A stretch of 37,165 nt of DNA, taken from the IMG/VR virus record IMGVR_UViG_3300028800_000203, positions 1 through 37,165 of that record; one strand, 5' to 3'. Under the pieces are notes generated by a model. The model worked only from the letters and a program-made list of their open reading frames with translations. It did not search any database and was not told where the DNA came from. Origin of the DNA: a virus. Numbering within the stretch: position 1 is the stretch's first letter; each line of letters begins with the position of its first letter. This document shows positions 22,143-30,720 of the stretch, one piece after another. Made by a program: the position numbers and the translations under genes.

Positions 22143-22682
22143 TCAACTTTTAAGATACTCCAACACTATATAACAGACGTTAAAGTTAGATCTATTAGAT
22201 CCTGTAGTGACAACTACATTAGAGCTCGTCACGGATAATTCTATATTGTTAGCCGAAGTAGGACTGGCATAGGGCAGCGGTATATAATTTTTACCACTCG
22301 TATCACTAGCTGCTCCATATATGCGCGTAAATGTCATCGCAGCGTTTGTAGATATGTTATGGGCCACTGATTTAGTAGTGGTATTTGGTAGCGTCCCAAA
22401 GTTAATAACCGTCCTAAATACTTGTCTTGGCTGAGCCGTTTGAGGTGTGGACGAATTCAATTTTGGATTGCTAAAATAGGTCTGACCATTCACAAACTCC
22501 ATGGTTTCATACATGCCCGTATCTTTAACATTGAGCACCAGCGATATGGCGTTAATATTCTGATACATCCTTACTAGTAGCTCTTTGAATTCCGGGCTTG
22601 TTACATCAGTCTGGTAAAGCTCCTGCACATCCCATATATAGGTGGAATTTACAAAAGCGCCATATTGAGAAGGTTGTGCCAT
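22143..22682 (-). CDS. Virion structural protein, unknown function
   Basis: This 179-aa protein starts behind GAGGATGCAATA, its ATG overlapping the stop of the large gene upstream (TAATG). The N-terminal 60 residues are helical (VTSPEFKELLVRMYQNINAI). The rest is beta-rich (VFRTVINFGTLPNTTTKSVA, NNIELSVTSSNVVVTTGSNR) and ends SNFNVCYIVLEYLKS. The beta domain looks like a small tail or collar appendage. Direct coupling to the large tail protein suggests they assemble together. Confidence 0.6.
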   Translation of the reverse strand: MAQPSQYGAFVNSTYIWDVQELYQTDVTSPEFKELLVRMYQNINAISLVLNVKDTGMYETMEFVNGQTYFSNPKLNSSTPQTAQPRQVFRTVINFGTLPNTTTKSVAHNISTNAAMTFTRIYGAASDTSGKNYIPLPYASPTSANNIELSVTSSNVVVTTGSNRSNFNVCYIVLEYLKS

Positions 22683-25333
22683 TATTGCATCCTCGAAGTG
22701 GTTGCCTGAGCATAAATAACCCAGCCTTCCATCTCAAAATCAGAAAGGGATATATTCCTATTGATCATCTGATCATAGGTCATATACATATATAGCTGTA
22801 TGGAGTTTCCATCAGACTGGAAATACACCGGATGCCAGAGCCTATCTTGAAATTGTTCCAGTGGATAATAAGCCGGATCATAGGGAGATGTTTCTAAAAC
22901 AGAAGTACCCATAAGAGAAGCAGTAGAAGCGCCGCCACCCACCATCGAAACCTCGGAGGATGATGGATAATAGTCTACGGTCATTTCACCATTCTGAGTC
23001 CGCTGAACGGCAAAATCAATCCTATGCAAGAAGACGTTTCGGTCATCCTTCATGTAGGGATTCATCTGTTTGGTCTCTATCTGGATATTGGATACACGAG
23101 TGAGAGTTCCGCCGCCAGTATAAGTTCCTGAAGTCAGCACATGTCCATATATAGGGGGATTTGTATCAATGAGAATGGTATTTACATCAACAAAGGTCAC
23201 AGGGAATATAGATCCATTGAGAACGGTCTCTGTATAAGCATCACCAGTTACATTCTCGATAAGAACATAATCGGCATTCTCAAGAGTCCCCTCTTCGTTA
23301 TCATTGGAAAAATTATGATTTATAACAGTTAGCAGCAGTTGTCCATTGCCATTCACCCATGGATTTGTTGGCATCACCGCATTGTCAGTAATGTTAGTTA
23401 TCTGCATAGTGGGAGCATTGCGAGATAAGCCACTCGCTATCCTCACTACGAACCCCTCAGGAGTTCCTGCAATTATTTGTCTCTGATTAGACTCAATAAG
23501 ATCGTCTTGCCAACGCGCATTGAAATTTTGCCACTGTATAGGGTAACTATCAGCCCACGTTAAGCCCGTCTGCTGCTCAAAATATCCAAATGCCGTGAAG
23601 CAGTCATCAAAGAGCGCCCAGGATTGATTTCTGTAGTTATAAACTAATATCTGGTTCGGGAATGACTGACTACCCGTCTCAGAGGTTTCCACAAACGTCC
23701 AATATACGAGCTCGTTAAAATAATCCCGTATGCCAGCAGTCCTGACAGTAGCCCCATCAGCCGCTTCAAACTCATCAAACACCGCATCAGGTATCTTAGT
23801 GTCAATACGAACGACGTTGGCTCCATTACACGCATGAATGCCAGTGTTACCTACCGTAAGGATATCCTTATCAAATGGAACTGTGCTGAACGTCGATTGA
23901 GATCCAAGCTCTGTATTAATCTTCTGCCACACAAAGGGAAGAACTTGGTTGCCAGTGAAGGCAAGCTCCCATGTTGATCGCTCAAAGTATACAATGAGTC
24001 GGTCTTTTATGAATTCTGCGCTTATTATCTGTTCGGTAGTGGAAGCATCAATGTATCCTGCGCCTGCGGCTATATTGTTATTGTTTGATGCTCCTGCTCC
24101 GCTGTCCTGCTCATTGGCTTCGTACCATCCATTGCGGGCAAAGGGGGATCCATTGATAGAATATCTACATCTATTAACGTGTGAGCTATTAACACCAGCG
24201 CTTGTTCCTGAATAATAATAAATAGCAGAACTCGCAGGAGCCCCTGTGAAAGTGTAAGCACCGGTTGTGGTATCAAAAGTACCCGCTCCGGTACCTATGA
24301 CGGTAAGTGCGCCACTTGCAGCAGTTACTTCAAATATAGATGTATCTATGAGGAAGAATTGCCCTATCATTCCAGATCCAGAAGCGACAGTTCCGGATGC
24401 GCCGCCAGTCATATCGGTATTTCCCAGATTGGCAGGCGTCGAGTTGTCGTTCTCAACGGTATTAAGAAGTATGAGTCGATCTTTGAAATAGGCTATAATG
24501 CGCGCAGTCTGAATAAATGGACCTGTATAAACAGTTCCGCCCCCAGGAAGGAAATAGAAAGCATTAAATCCTATGCCAGCAGTCCAATTTGATCCATCTA
24601 CTGTCCACCAAATAGGGTCATCAGTAGTTGCTGGAGTAGGCACAGTGGCGTTAAAGTTTGTGACGAATAAGACGGGAACGCCATCTATATTCTGCCAGTT
24701 GGATATCCAAAAGAAATTAGTGTCTCCGCCCTGCCAAAACGCCTCTCCCGATCTTGCCCATCCAGAAGTTGTGTACAAGTACGCAAACTGTGTATCGAAT
24801 GCATACGTAGGATGATTATTTACCTGACCGCTTTCGTACTGACCTATTCCCATCACGGGATTAGCCGGGTACCAAAAAACCTGTAGGGTTGCCAATGCGG
24901 GATCAGAGCCCGCTATCTGGAATTCATACACATTCGGGGCAGCAGACACGAGTTGAATAGTACCTGTTGCCAATGGATCAGTTGAAAGAGTAGGTAGGGC
25001 ATTTCCAGGGCCTGTCATAGTGGGCACCTGATATACCGAAAAGAGCACTGGGCCTACAGAAAAAAGAGATCCCTCATTCAATACCGCAGACGGTATAGTA
25101 GAATCTGCATAGGCCAAGTTACCACTGCCATCAGTAGTGCCAATCTGTACTCGCAATCTACTCGATTGCTGGGTTGATCCCATGAGTAATGATCCAAATC
25201 GCTTCCTGACGCGCCCCCTAAATATATAAGCGTTCTGTAATTCAGTGAAAGCGTCATCCAAAATTAAAAACGGCTTCAAATCTGTTTGCAAACCGGTATT
25301 AAATGGGGCAACGAGAAAGCGATCAAATGCCAT
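22682..25333 (-). CDS. Large tail nozzle/hub-like protein
   Basis: ATG at 25333 after GGGAAC is preferred over 25351, giving 883 aa starting MAFDRFLVAPFNTGLQTDLK. The opening LDDAFTELQNAYIFRGRVRK resembles the start of podovirus nozzle or stabilisation proteins, which state that a fixed set of residues wraps the tail tube. The body is beta-rich with recurring WYP, YTGG and NNI turns, consistent with a beta-propeller hub. A likely role is to close the tail channel and hold the needle or fibres. Length is well above P22 gp10 (about 470 aa), so extra domains are inserted. The assignment is by layout and gene order. Confidence 0.6.
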   Translation of the reverse strand: MAFDRFLVAPFNTGLQTDLKPFLILDDAFTELQNAYIFRGRVRKRFGSLLMGSTQQSSRLRVQIGTTDGSGNLAYADSTIPSAVLNEGSLFSVGPVLFSVYQVPTMTGPGNALPTLSTDPLATGTIQLVSAAPNVYEFQIAGSDPALATLQVFWYPANPVMGIGQYESGQVNNHPTYAFDTQFAYLYTTSGWARSGEAFWQGGDTNFFWISNWQNIDGVPVLFVTNFNATVPTPATTDDPIWWTVDGSNWTAGIGFNAFYFLPGGGTVYTGPFIQTARIIAYFKDRLILLNTVENDNSTPANLGNTDMTGGASGTVASGSGMIGQFFLIDTSIFEVTAASGALTVIGTGAGTFDTTTGAYTFTGAPASSAIYYYSGTSAGVNSSHVNRCRYSINGSPFARNGWYEANEQDSGAGASNNNNIAAGAGYIDASTTEQIISAEFIKDRLIVYFERSTWELAFTGNQVLPFVWQKINTELGSQSTFSTVPFDKDILTVGNTGIHACNGANVVRIDTKIPDAVFDEFEAADGATVRTAGIRDYFNELVYWTFVETSETGSQSFPNQILVYNYRNQSWALFDDCFTAFGYFEQQTGLTWADSYPIQWQNFNARWQDDLIESNQRQIIAGTPEGFVVRIASGLSRNAPTMQITNITDNAVMPTNPWVNGNGQLLLTVINHNFSNDNEEGTLENADYVLIENVTGDAYTETVLNGSIFPVTFVDVNTILIDTNPPIYGHVLTSGTYTGGGTLTRVSNIQIETKQMNPYMKDDRNVFLHRIDFAVQRTQNGEMTVDYYPSSSEVSMVGGGASTASLMGTSVLETSPYDPAYYPLEQFQDRLWHPVYFQSDGNSIQLYMYMTYDQMINRNISLSDFEMEGWVIYAQATTSRMQ

Positions 25334-25334
25334 T

Positions 25335-25991
25335 TCAGTTCCCGATTGCAAAATAATATATATTAACGGTCGACCCAGAAGGAGTTCCTATAGCTCTAGG
25401 AAAAACCTGGAAAGTGGATGAGGTCAATGTACCTATGCATATTGCGGTGTTTAAGTTACTTTGGCTGGGCAATGAATCTAAGTTCTCATTACCCACTATG
25501 CTAAAACAGGCATTGGGAAATGCTATCGGAAAATTATAAGGTCCGTTCACTGTGTTTCTGACGACGCCGGTGACTATTCCCCACTGTATTAGTATGCCGG
25601 AGGGAAGGTAGCTCCAACCACTCGATGCATTTCCAGGAGCAGGAGTGATGCCCAAAATGGAAGCTGTAGCGGGTACCTGAACGGTTACCGCGGAACCGCC
25701 TGTTCCATTCTGTTTATTTATCCAGAGTTCATTTTGATCAGTTATGCCATTATTAGCGGAGTATAGACCTATATTTCCCGTCGGAAATGAAGAAGATGCT
25801 GGAGGTATTACTCCTTGAGGAGGCAAATAGATCCAGTTAAACCCAGCGCTGCTATTTATGGAATAACTTGCACCAGCCGTTCCATTACCCGCGATAGCGC
25901 CAAGAACCTGGAAGTTATTCTGAATATTGCCCTGAGAAACAGCAATTATATCTGTAGCTGCAGGTATATTAGGTAAAAATGTTCCCGGCAT
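25335..25991 (-). CDS. Tail fibre/spike with a gp53-like tip
   Basis: This 218-aa protein begins FLPNIPAATDIIAVSQGNIQ, a common opening of small phage fibre proteins. A beta linker follows, then a C-terminal domain from about residue 125: GWSYLPSGILIQWGIVTG, NFPIAFPNACFSIVGN and GSTVNIYYFAIGN. The LPSGxxIQWG...FPxxFP pattern matches the receptor-binding end of gp53-like tail fibres. It lies apart from the fibre array, beside the hub gene, so it may be the constant fibre. Its ATG overlaps the stop of the 34-aa gene. Confidence 0.75.
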   Translation of the reverse strand: MPGTFLPNIPAATDIIAVSQGNIQNNFQVLGAIAGNGTAGASYSINSSAGFNWIYLPPQGVIPPASSSFPTGNIGLYSANNGITDQNELWINKQNGTGGSAVTVQVPATASILGITPAPGNASSGWSYLPSGILIQWGIVTGVVRNTVNGPYNFPIAFPNACFSIVGNENLDSLPSQSNLNTAICIGTLTSSTFQVFPRAIGTPSGSTVNIYYFAIGN

Positions 25992-26095
25992 CAGTCTTTC
26001 CTCAGTAGATTACTATCTTTTATATAGGTGTATATGACTACACAAACTATCGTTCCCGTTATCGCGGCCAAAATTGCCATGCTCACTTTATCCAT
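25991..26095 (-). CDS. Tiny membrane protein
   Basis: ATG at 26095 follows AAAGGA. The 34-aa product is MDKVSMAILAAITGTIVCVV then IYTYIKDSNLLRKD: one membrane segment with a basic tail. The stop shares a base with the ATG of the fibre gene (TGATG), evidence of real, coupled translation. Function is unknown. Confidence 0.65.
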   Translation of the reverse strand: MDKVSMAILAAITGTIVCVVIYTYIKDSNLLRKD

Positions 26096-26105
26096 AGTAA
26101 ATCCT

Positions 26106-27167
26106 TTAAAAGTTGCCGCCGCCCCATCCCCATCCATTGAAGCCCATGCCATTTCCAGCTACGTCTTCCGTGTAAATAGTAGCGGTGCGTTCGTTGGTGT
26201 ATTGGACAATGGTTCTACGGAGACACAAAGCTTCTTGTTTTTTGTATTCAGGCATTATTTGCTGAACACTATCGAGATCCATTCTGTCTTCAAACACTTT
26301 CTTGGCAGCTCCGTATGCTATGTATTGCCACCATTCTTCCAGTTCAGGACTCTGATTCAGCGCTAAAAGTTGGCTTGGCCTTTGATAGACTTCCATCTGC
26401 ACACGATATGGCTGATCAGGCACCGGTCGCAATATAAACTTCCCATCATAAAAGCACATGGCTATGGGACGAGTAGGCGCTTGGAATACTACCTGGCTAT
26501 TGACCGTAGCACCCGCAGCAGGAGCGGTTGGAAAATTCGCGGTAAACGCCCCTGTGACGTAGTTAATTTGCCCATAAGGAGAGGGGAGAGTCTGGGGTTG
26601 ATCCGGCAAGCCAAGGGCGCCAAGGAGAGGCGATACCGGGTAGTCCACGAGTGCCAACCCATTGCCATTGGCATCTATCGAGCTGAACAGAACGTCATTG
26701 CGCAGAATACACGTCAACTGAGTACTATTGGGCGGATTTACCGTTTGACTGGTATTTACTACGCCCGTAAAACTGGTTGTCGTACCGTCCCCATATCCAC
26801 ACTCGGATATACTATTTATCTTTGGGTATATATTGAAGAATTCCTGACGCGATTGCGTAAAAAATGATAGGAATCCTGCTATATAGATCGGTGGATGAAT
26901 GGTGAGATATTCCTGAACGAAGTTATAAAGAGGACTATTCGGATCAGTGCTACTTTCATACACATCAATAAATGGCTCTGTGTAGAAGGTGAACGTTTTA
27001 CGTAGATTAAATAGCCTGAGATGTTCAGGAAAATCATAAATAATAAACGTATTTATATAATCTTCTAGCTGTTGATCGGTCAGTTGAGCCTCAGACGGAC
27101 TACGCGTAAGTCGACGCACCTTTTGCTGTATGACTGAAAGGCTTGAGCCTACAGGATTTATTGCCAT
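26106..27167 (-). CDS. Head-tail adaptor/connector-like protein
   Basis: This 353-aa protein opens with a helical domain typical of connector proteins below the portal (SVIQQKVRRLTRSPSEAQLT, DQQLEDYINTFIIYDFPEHL). A beta-rich middle with tandem Gly/Asn turns follows (residues 120-245), then a helical end (ELEEWWQYIAYGAAKKVFED) and a Gly/Trp tail (GFNGWGWGGGNF). Podovirus adaptors bind the portal and nucleate the tail. Its position between head genes and hub agrees. Confidence 0.65.
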   Translation of the reverse strand: MAINPVGSSLSVIQQKVRRLTRSPSEAQLTDQQLEDYINTFIIYDFPEHLRLFNLRKTFTFYTEPFIDVYESSTDPNSPLYNFVQEYLTIHPPIYIAGFLSFFTQSRQEFFNIYPKINSISECGYGDGTTTSFTGVVNTSQTVNPPNSTQLTCILRNDVLFSSIDANGNGLALVDYPVSPLLGALGLPDQPQTLPSPYGQINYVTGAFTANFPTAPAAGATVNSQVVFQAPTRPIAMCFYDGKFILRPVPDQPYRVQMEVYQRPSQLLALNQSPELEEWWQYIAYGAAKKVFEDRMDLDSVQQIMPEYKKQEALCLRRTIVQYTNERTATIYTEDVAGNGMGFNGWGWGGGNF

Positions 27168-27176
27168 ATTTCACCT

Positions 27177-27545
27177 CTAGTACGGTAGCACGTTATTGGT
27201 GGCGGCCGTTAAGATATCGTTATCCTCACCAATAGGGATGACCTGGGCATCATTATAGCCTGGCGGAAAAGAAGAGGGCAAAGTAAAAACATCAAAAGTT
27301 GTAGTGTCTATATCTACCGCAAAAGTAGTCGGCGTGAGAACCAAAATACTGCCCGTTAATTGGTTTGCTTGGGTCATTCCAAACCCTGTCGGAACTATTA
27401 ATCTCACTATAGTTCCACTAATATATTGATTGTTGATCGTTGTAGTTACCACGGCCGGGAATGCGTTGGTGATATTAGCAATAACACGCATAGCTGGCTG
27501 ATACACGGGGCTTTTAAACGAGAAGCTGGGGATGTAGGGACACAT
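27177..27545 (-). CDS. Small structural protein with an FCCH-like beta domain
   Basis: This 122-aa protein contains ITNAFPAVVTTTINNQYISG, FGMTQANQLTGSILVLTP and TTFAVDIDTTTFDVFTLP. The pattern matches the ubiquitin-activating-E1-FCCH-like domain found in phage virion proteins, and an equivalent copy lies in the 401-aa protein at 28026-29231. Both copies end in a P-x-GED motif. It may be a minor head or neck protein. Its start follows TAGGAATTGT. Confidence 0.65.
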   Translation of the reverse strand: MCPYIPSFSFKSPVYQPAMRVIANITNAFPAVVTTTINNQYISGTIVRLIVPTGFGMTQANQLTGSILVLTPTTFAVDIDTTTFDVFTLPSSFPPGYNDAQVIPIGEDNDILTAATNNVLPY

Positions 27546-27552
27546 ACAATTC

Positions 27553-27975
27553 CTAAATGTGCTGTACCGTTATGATAGATTTTCCTGGCATTGGAAGATC
27601 TTCTATATCGATAAACTCGAGGCTTTGGAATCCCATGCGATGCACACGCTCTTTGATGTTCATGCTTGGCTTTCCATTATCATCAAGCATATGTCCATGG
27701 ATAGGATATGCGCAGTTGCTATTTAGATGCTTAGCAACACCCAGAGGAATCGTGTATTGTTGTCCATCTACGAGATCAAATCTTTCATACGGGTCCCCTT
27801 TATATTTATGGAACGTAAAGGAAACCGAACCGCCCGGTACTTCATAGAATTTAAAAATACCGCGGACTGGCTCTCTATCTTTGGCTCGTTGATACTCCAA
27901 ACCTTTTGGCTTCTTATCTTTTTTATCAGCAACGTTCTTTTCTGAGCGTTCAAACTCTTTAATATCTGCTTCCAT
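27553..27975 (-). CDS. Conserved structural-region protein, unknown function
   Basis: This 140-aa protein has a basic start (residues 1-40, EKNVADKKDKKPKGLEYQRA), then a beta core (IFKFYEVPGGSVSFTFHKYK; ERFDLVDGQQYTIPLGVAKH; CAYPIHGHML) and ends LEFIDIEDLP...IITVQHI. It lies between the 401-aa head protein and the connector-type genes, as small head-completion proteins do. No family is recognised. It starts behind AAGGATTAAG, just after a perfect palindrome. Confidence 0.55.
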   Translation of the reverse strand: MEADIKEFERSEKNVADKKDKKPKGLEYQRAKDREPVRGIFKFYEVPGGSVSFTFHKYKGDPYERFDLVDGQQYTIPLGVAKHLNSNCAYPIHGHMLDDNGKPSMNIKERVHRMGFQSLEFIDIEDLPMPGKSIITVQHI

Positions 27976-27990
27976 CTTAATCCTTCAGGA

Positions 27991-28016
27991 AAGAGGAGTG
28001 GGCGCCCACTCCTCTT
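27991..28016 (-). terminator. 26-bp perfect palindrome between head genes
   Basis: The arm AAGAGGAGTGGGC is followed by its exact reverse complement, with no spacer, 9 nt after the stop of the 401-aa gene. In RNA it forms a GC-rich hairpin of up to about 11 bp. Only TTTCC follows on the minus strand, so it is a weak terminator or a stabiliser/processing site protecting the abundant head-gene message. Confidence 0.55.
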
Positions 28017-28025
28017 GTTAATTAA

Positions 28026-29231
28026 TTACTGTCCGCCGTAAGTAGACTTACCTGCCACCCAATACATAACGTCACGAGCATCGATAACGTCTCCTGAGGA
28101 GAAGTGAACCGTACCCGCAGGCCCAGAAACAGGCACCGAAGACAACTCAGTTCCCAGACCACCACCCCCAAGGAGCATGCCTAAGAATCCAGTGTTGACC
28201 GTCGAGTCTGCCAGTATTCCTGTGTTAGCGTTATAAATTGGGAGACCCGATGCATCCAATGGAACTTGAGCAGCGTTAGACAACAATGCCGTCGCCGTAT
28301 CTTCACCAACGGGCGTCATTTCAGGGAATGAGCTTGGTTGTTGAGCGATAGTAGGCCACGTAAATGCCGTAAAGCCAGTTGTGTCGACGTTGATAGTAAA
28401 GTTGTACAAATCAACAACCGAAACGACCGTAGCTGTAAGGTAGTTATTAGATGGAGTTGCATTCAATCCAACCATCCCAGAAACACTAGGAATATTGAAG
28501 CGAATTGCTTGTCCTGGCGTCATGCCGTGAGATACCGACGTACTTACTTGCGCATTGGTTGCTTGAGTAATGTTCGTGATATACCGACGGCGTGGGTAGA
28601 ACAATGGATCCGTGTTAACAATACGATAGAAACCAGCACCACCGATAGCACCAGGAGCGGTAGCTAAAGCATTGGTAGAGGTCAACAGCGTAAAGCTGGT
28701 ACCAGCGCTGACTGCGCCAACTACCATATCAATACCATTAACATCCGTTTGAGCGGTATTACTCATACGAACTACAGAACCCACTGTGATTCCAGAAGTC
28801 GTACCGGTAGATACCACAGGACGGGTAACATTGGTAGAAGCAGTCGTTGCAATAGGAGCGCTTAAAACTGGTTGAGCACCGGGCGTGTTGCCTGATGGAT
28901 CATACAGCGTAAAGCCTCCAGATAACATGGTATCTTGGTTAACTACCGCGGTTGTATTCGCTTTGTATTTAACCATACCGGTACCTGCAGCCATGCCACG
29001 TTGCCAGTAGTATTCAAATCCAACAAACGAGTTGCCGGTACCTTGAAAATACGCACCAGAACTACCCGCAGCACCAGCTTTAGTATAGTTATAAACCTTC
29101 ATCCAATCAGCGCCAGAAGGAATCTGGACTAATATAGCTGCAGCATCTTGGATCAGCGCATTACCCGAGTTAGGTGTTACGCCGAAGAATTGGGAAGTAA
29201 AAGTTCCTTGACCCAATATTGTTCCATCCAT
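28026..29231 (-). CDS. Head decoration/structural protein with an FCCH-like domain
   Basis: This 401-aa protein starts behind TTAAGGAGTTAACC. Residues 40-100 are a jelly-roll-like stretch (DWMKVYNYTKAG, FEYYWQRGMAAGTGMVKYK). A repeated beta region follows (PVVSTGTTSGITVGSVVRMS). Residues about 218-315 match the FCCH-like domain of the 122-aa protein (ITNITQATNAQVSTSVSHGM, PVGED). The C-terminus (SSGDVIDARDVMYWVAGKST) is conserved-looking. It follows the MCP directly in the transcript, so a capsid decoration or minor head role is likely. It should not be mistaken for the MCP. Confidence 0.6.
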   Translation of the reverse strand: MDGTILGQGTFTSQFFGVTPNSGNALIQDAAAILVQIPSGADWMKVYNYTKAGAAGSSGAYFQGTGNSFVGFEYYWQRGMAAGTGMVKYKANTTAVVNQDTMLSGGFTLYDPSGNTPGAQPVLSAPIATTASTNVTRPVVSTGTTSGITVGSVVRMSNTAQTDVNGIDMVVGAVSAGTSFTLLTSTNALATAPGAIGGAGFYRIVNTDPLFYPRRRYITNITQATNAQVSTSVSHGMTPGQAIRFNIPSVSGMVGLNATPSNNYLTATVVSVVDLYNFTINVDTTGFTAFTWPTIAQQPSSFPEMTPVGEDTATALLSNAAQVPLDASGLPIYNANTGILADSTVNTGFLGMLLGGGGLGTELSSVPVSGPAGTVHFSSGDVIDARDVMYWVAGKSTYGGQ

Positions 29232-29241
29232 GGTTAACTCC

Positions 29242-30566
29242 TTAAGCTAGCGTTGCGCGCAGGTTGAGAACCCAAAGGTCGTTAGTGATACGAGGCACTT
29301 CGGCGAATTTATAGCCCACCGACGCATTAAGAGCCAATGGCCCATCATAGATAGGTGGACGGTAGATAAACGCTGCAGAATAACCATCTTGCTCAATGCA
29401 GGCATAGGCTTCCATGCCCACACAGAAGATGTTATAGATAGTGTTGCCCAAGTTAGATGCATTTGGCACTTGAGATCCGATCGAGGAGATCAAGAATCGT
29501 AAGTTGCCAATAGCGCCCCACTCAGAACGCATAGCATTCATAGGCGATGGATATTGGTTCTTTTGAATGAAACCATTAACCGCATCTAAGTTACCCGTAA
29601 GCTGGGTTGAGCATAATGCGAAGTACGCATCACGAACAGGCGCTGTACCGAACTTATCTTCACCCTCAATGTTATCCATGATTGTGTACGCATTGTTATT
29701 AAGCAATGAGCGCACGATCGCATCAACGTCTGATCGAGTGATCTCGGTGGGATTATCGCCGTTTACACCACCCGTACAGTTGATAAAGCTGGCCGTTGAG
29801 GCAAGCATGTCCCTGGTGAGTTGATCTTCCGTTTGACGGAGAGACACACCCAGACGTGCTGCGCATTCATTAAGTACCTATCTGTTACTTTTGTGACCAC
29901 GCCATAGCTTTATGCGACGGCGGGCGGGGACTTTCTCTACTTATCCCTCACTGCATTACTGCAATGTTCAGAGCACCGCATCTCACATTTGTGTGAGTCT
30001 TCTCGCTTGCTGCGTTCAGGCTGAATGTATTCCGCAATCAATATTTTTAGGTTTTCAAAACAGTTGCCGCAATATTTAAAGGCTAGCCCTCGAGGACCCC
30101 TGGCCAATTGCGTTCCCTTTAAGGATTGAACATCCCCTTCTGAAATCCACTTATCACATTTGTTGCATACAAACATTCTTGCCCCTTGTTGCCGTTAACT
30201 TAATAATACGGGTTTCAAGTCTATCAGAGAAGATTTATAGACCCCATACATTTTAGGGTCTTGGTTTTGAAGAGTTACCTGTTCATTTAGCACTACATAC
30301 GTACCGTAAAACGATAGCTTCGCATCGATGTCCACGGCCGTTAGGTTTTGTGGAGGAGGTGTAACACCCGAGTTACCTAATGGTACCATCGCGGTGTTTA
30401 AAGGGTTATACCTACGCATACGAAGAGTCGTACCGCCATTACGAGGCATGTTCTTACGCATTGCAGGGATTTTATGGATCATGTTTGGCACAGGCACAGA
30501 CAGAAGTTTATAACTAAAACTTTGCTGCACTGGCGCTGGCAAACTGCTGGTGGTTGTTATAGACAT
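29242..30566 (-). CDS. Major capsid protein, N4-gp56 family, split by an intron
   Basis: The coding parts are complement(30255-30566) and complement(29242-29877); joined they give 315 aa. Exon 1 encodes 104 aa (KLLSVPVPNMIHKIPAMRKN; TLRMRRYNPLNTAMVPLGNS; YVVLNEQVTLQNQDP). Exon 2 resumes VLNECAARLGVSLRQTEDQL, TRDMLASTASFINCTGG and ends LRATLA. NQDP|VLN matches the continuous reading in this capsid family. The protein builds the icosahedral shell. Read without splicing, exon 1 ends at a stop inside the intron, leaving a truncated 123-aa product, so capsid production depends on splicing. Start is behind TAAGGAC. Confidence 0.9.
29878..30254 (-). ncRNA. Group I self-splicing intron
   Basis: The 377-nt insert splits the MCP gene between codons. 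P1: exon end GACCCU pairs over six bases with GGGGUC (30245-30240), with the diagnostic U-G pair at the splice site. P10: the first exon-2 bases GUAC can pair with GUAU just 5' of the internal guide. The intron ends in G (29878). A possible P7 is GACU (about 29999-29996) with AGUC (29932-29929), and a P9-type hairpin CGCCGU/AUGGCG lies near the 3' end. I did not derive P3-P8 completely. Exon phase and family alignment fix both ends independently. Confidence 0.88.
29937..30176 (-). CDS. Intron-internal Cys-rich ORF
   Basis: Inside the intron an ATG at 30176 behind AAGGGG opens 79 aa with C4-x2-C7 and C36-x2-C39, a zinc-ribbon layout, plus C64, C68 and C72. It lacks the HNH, GIY-YIG or LAGLIDADG motifs of typical intron endonucleases. 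It covers much of the intron, so it must overlap the ribozyme core, and its last third may be fortuitous. It could be an endonuclease remnant, a small DNA-binding protein, or chance. Confidence 0.35.
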   Translation of the reverse strand: MFVCNKCDKWISEGDVQSLKGTQLARGPRGLAFKYCGNCFENLKILIAEYIQPERSKREDSHKCEMRCSEHCSNAVRDK

Positions 30567-30650
30567 AGTAGTCCTTAATAATACCTATCAAGTTTCCTAT
30601 GCTGACGAGGCATACGTGCGTCACCCGAATGCGATATCGGCTACAGCGTG

Positions 30651-30677
30651 AGTGAACGACGCTCAATACGGTTCACT
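30651..30677. other. Inverted repeat upstream of the capsid gene
   Basis: AGTGAAC (30651-30657) and GTTCACT (30671-30677) form a 7-bp stem with a 13-nt loop in the gene-free stretch 30567-30720. No T run follows in either direction. It may shape the 5' leader of the capsid message. No other feature is seen there. Confidence 0.35.
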
Positions 30678-30720
30678 AGGATTTATACATCTTTTATGGG
30701 CGAATCACAAAGTTTGCCAG

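Noticed and set aside
27271-27285. Extra iteron copy (GGGCAAAGT) inside a structural gene
   Set aside because: Only nine bases match, expected by chance in a window this size.
28026-29231. 401-aa protein as the major capsid protein
   Set aside because: The split gene just upstream has the N4-gp56 capsid sequence; this protein instead has an FCCH-like repeat domain.
30195-30254. Last 19 codons of the unspliced capsid frame as real protein
   Set aside because: They lie inside the intron, and the family reading continues in exon 2.
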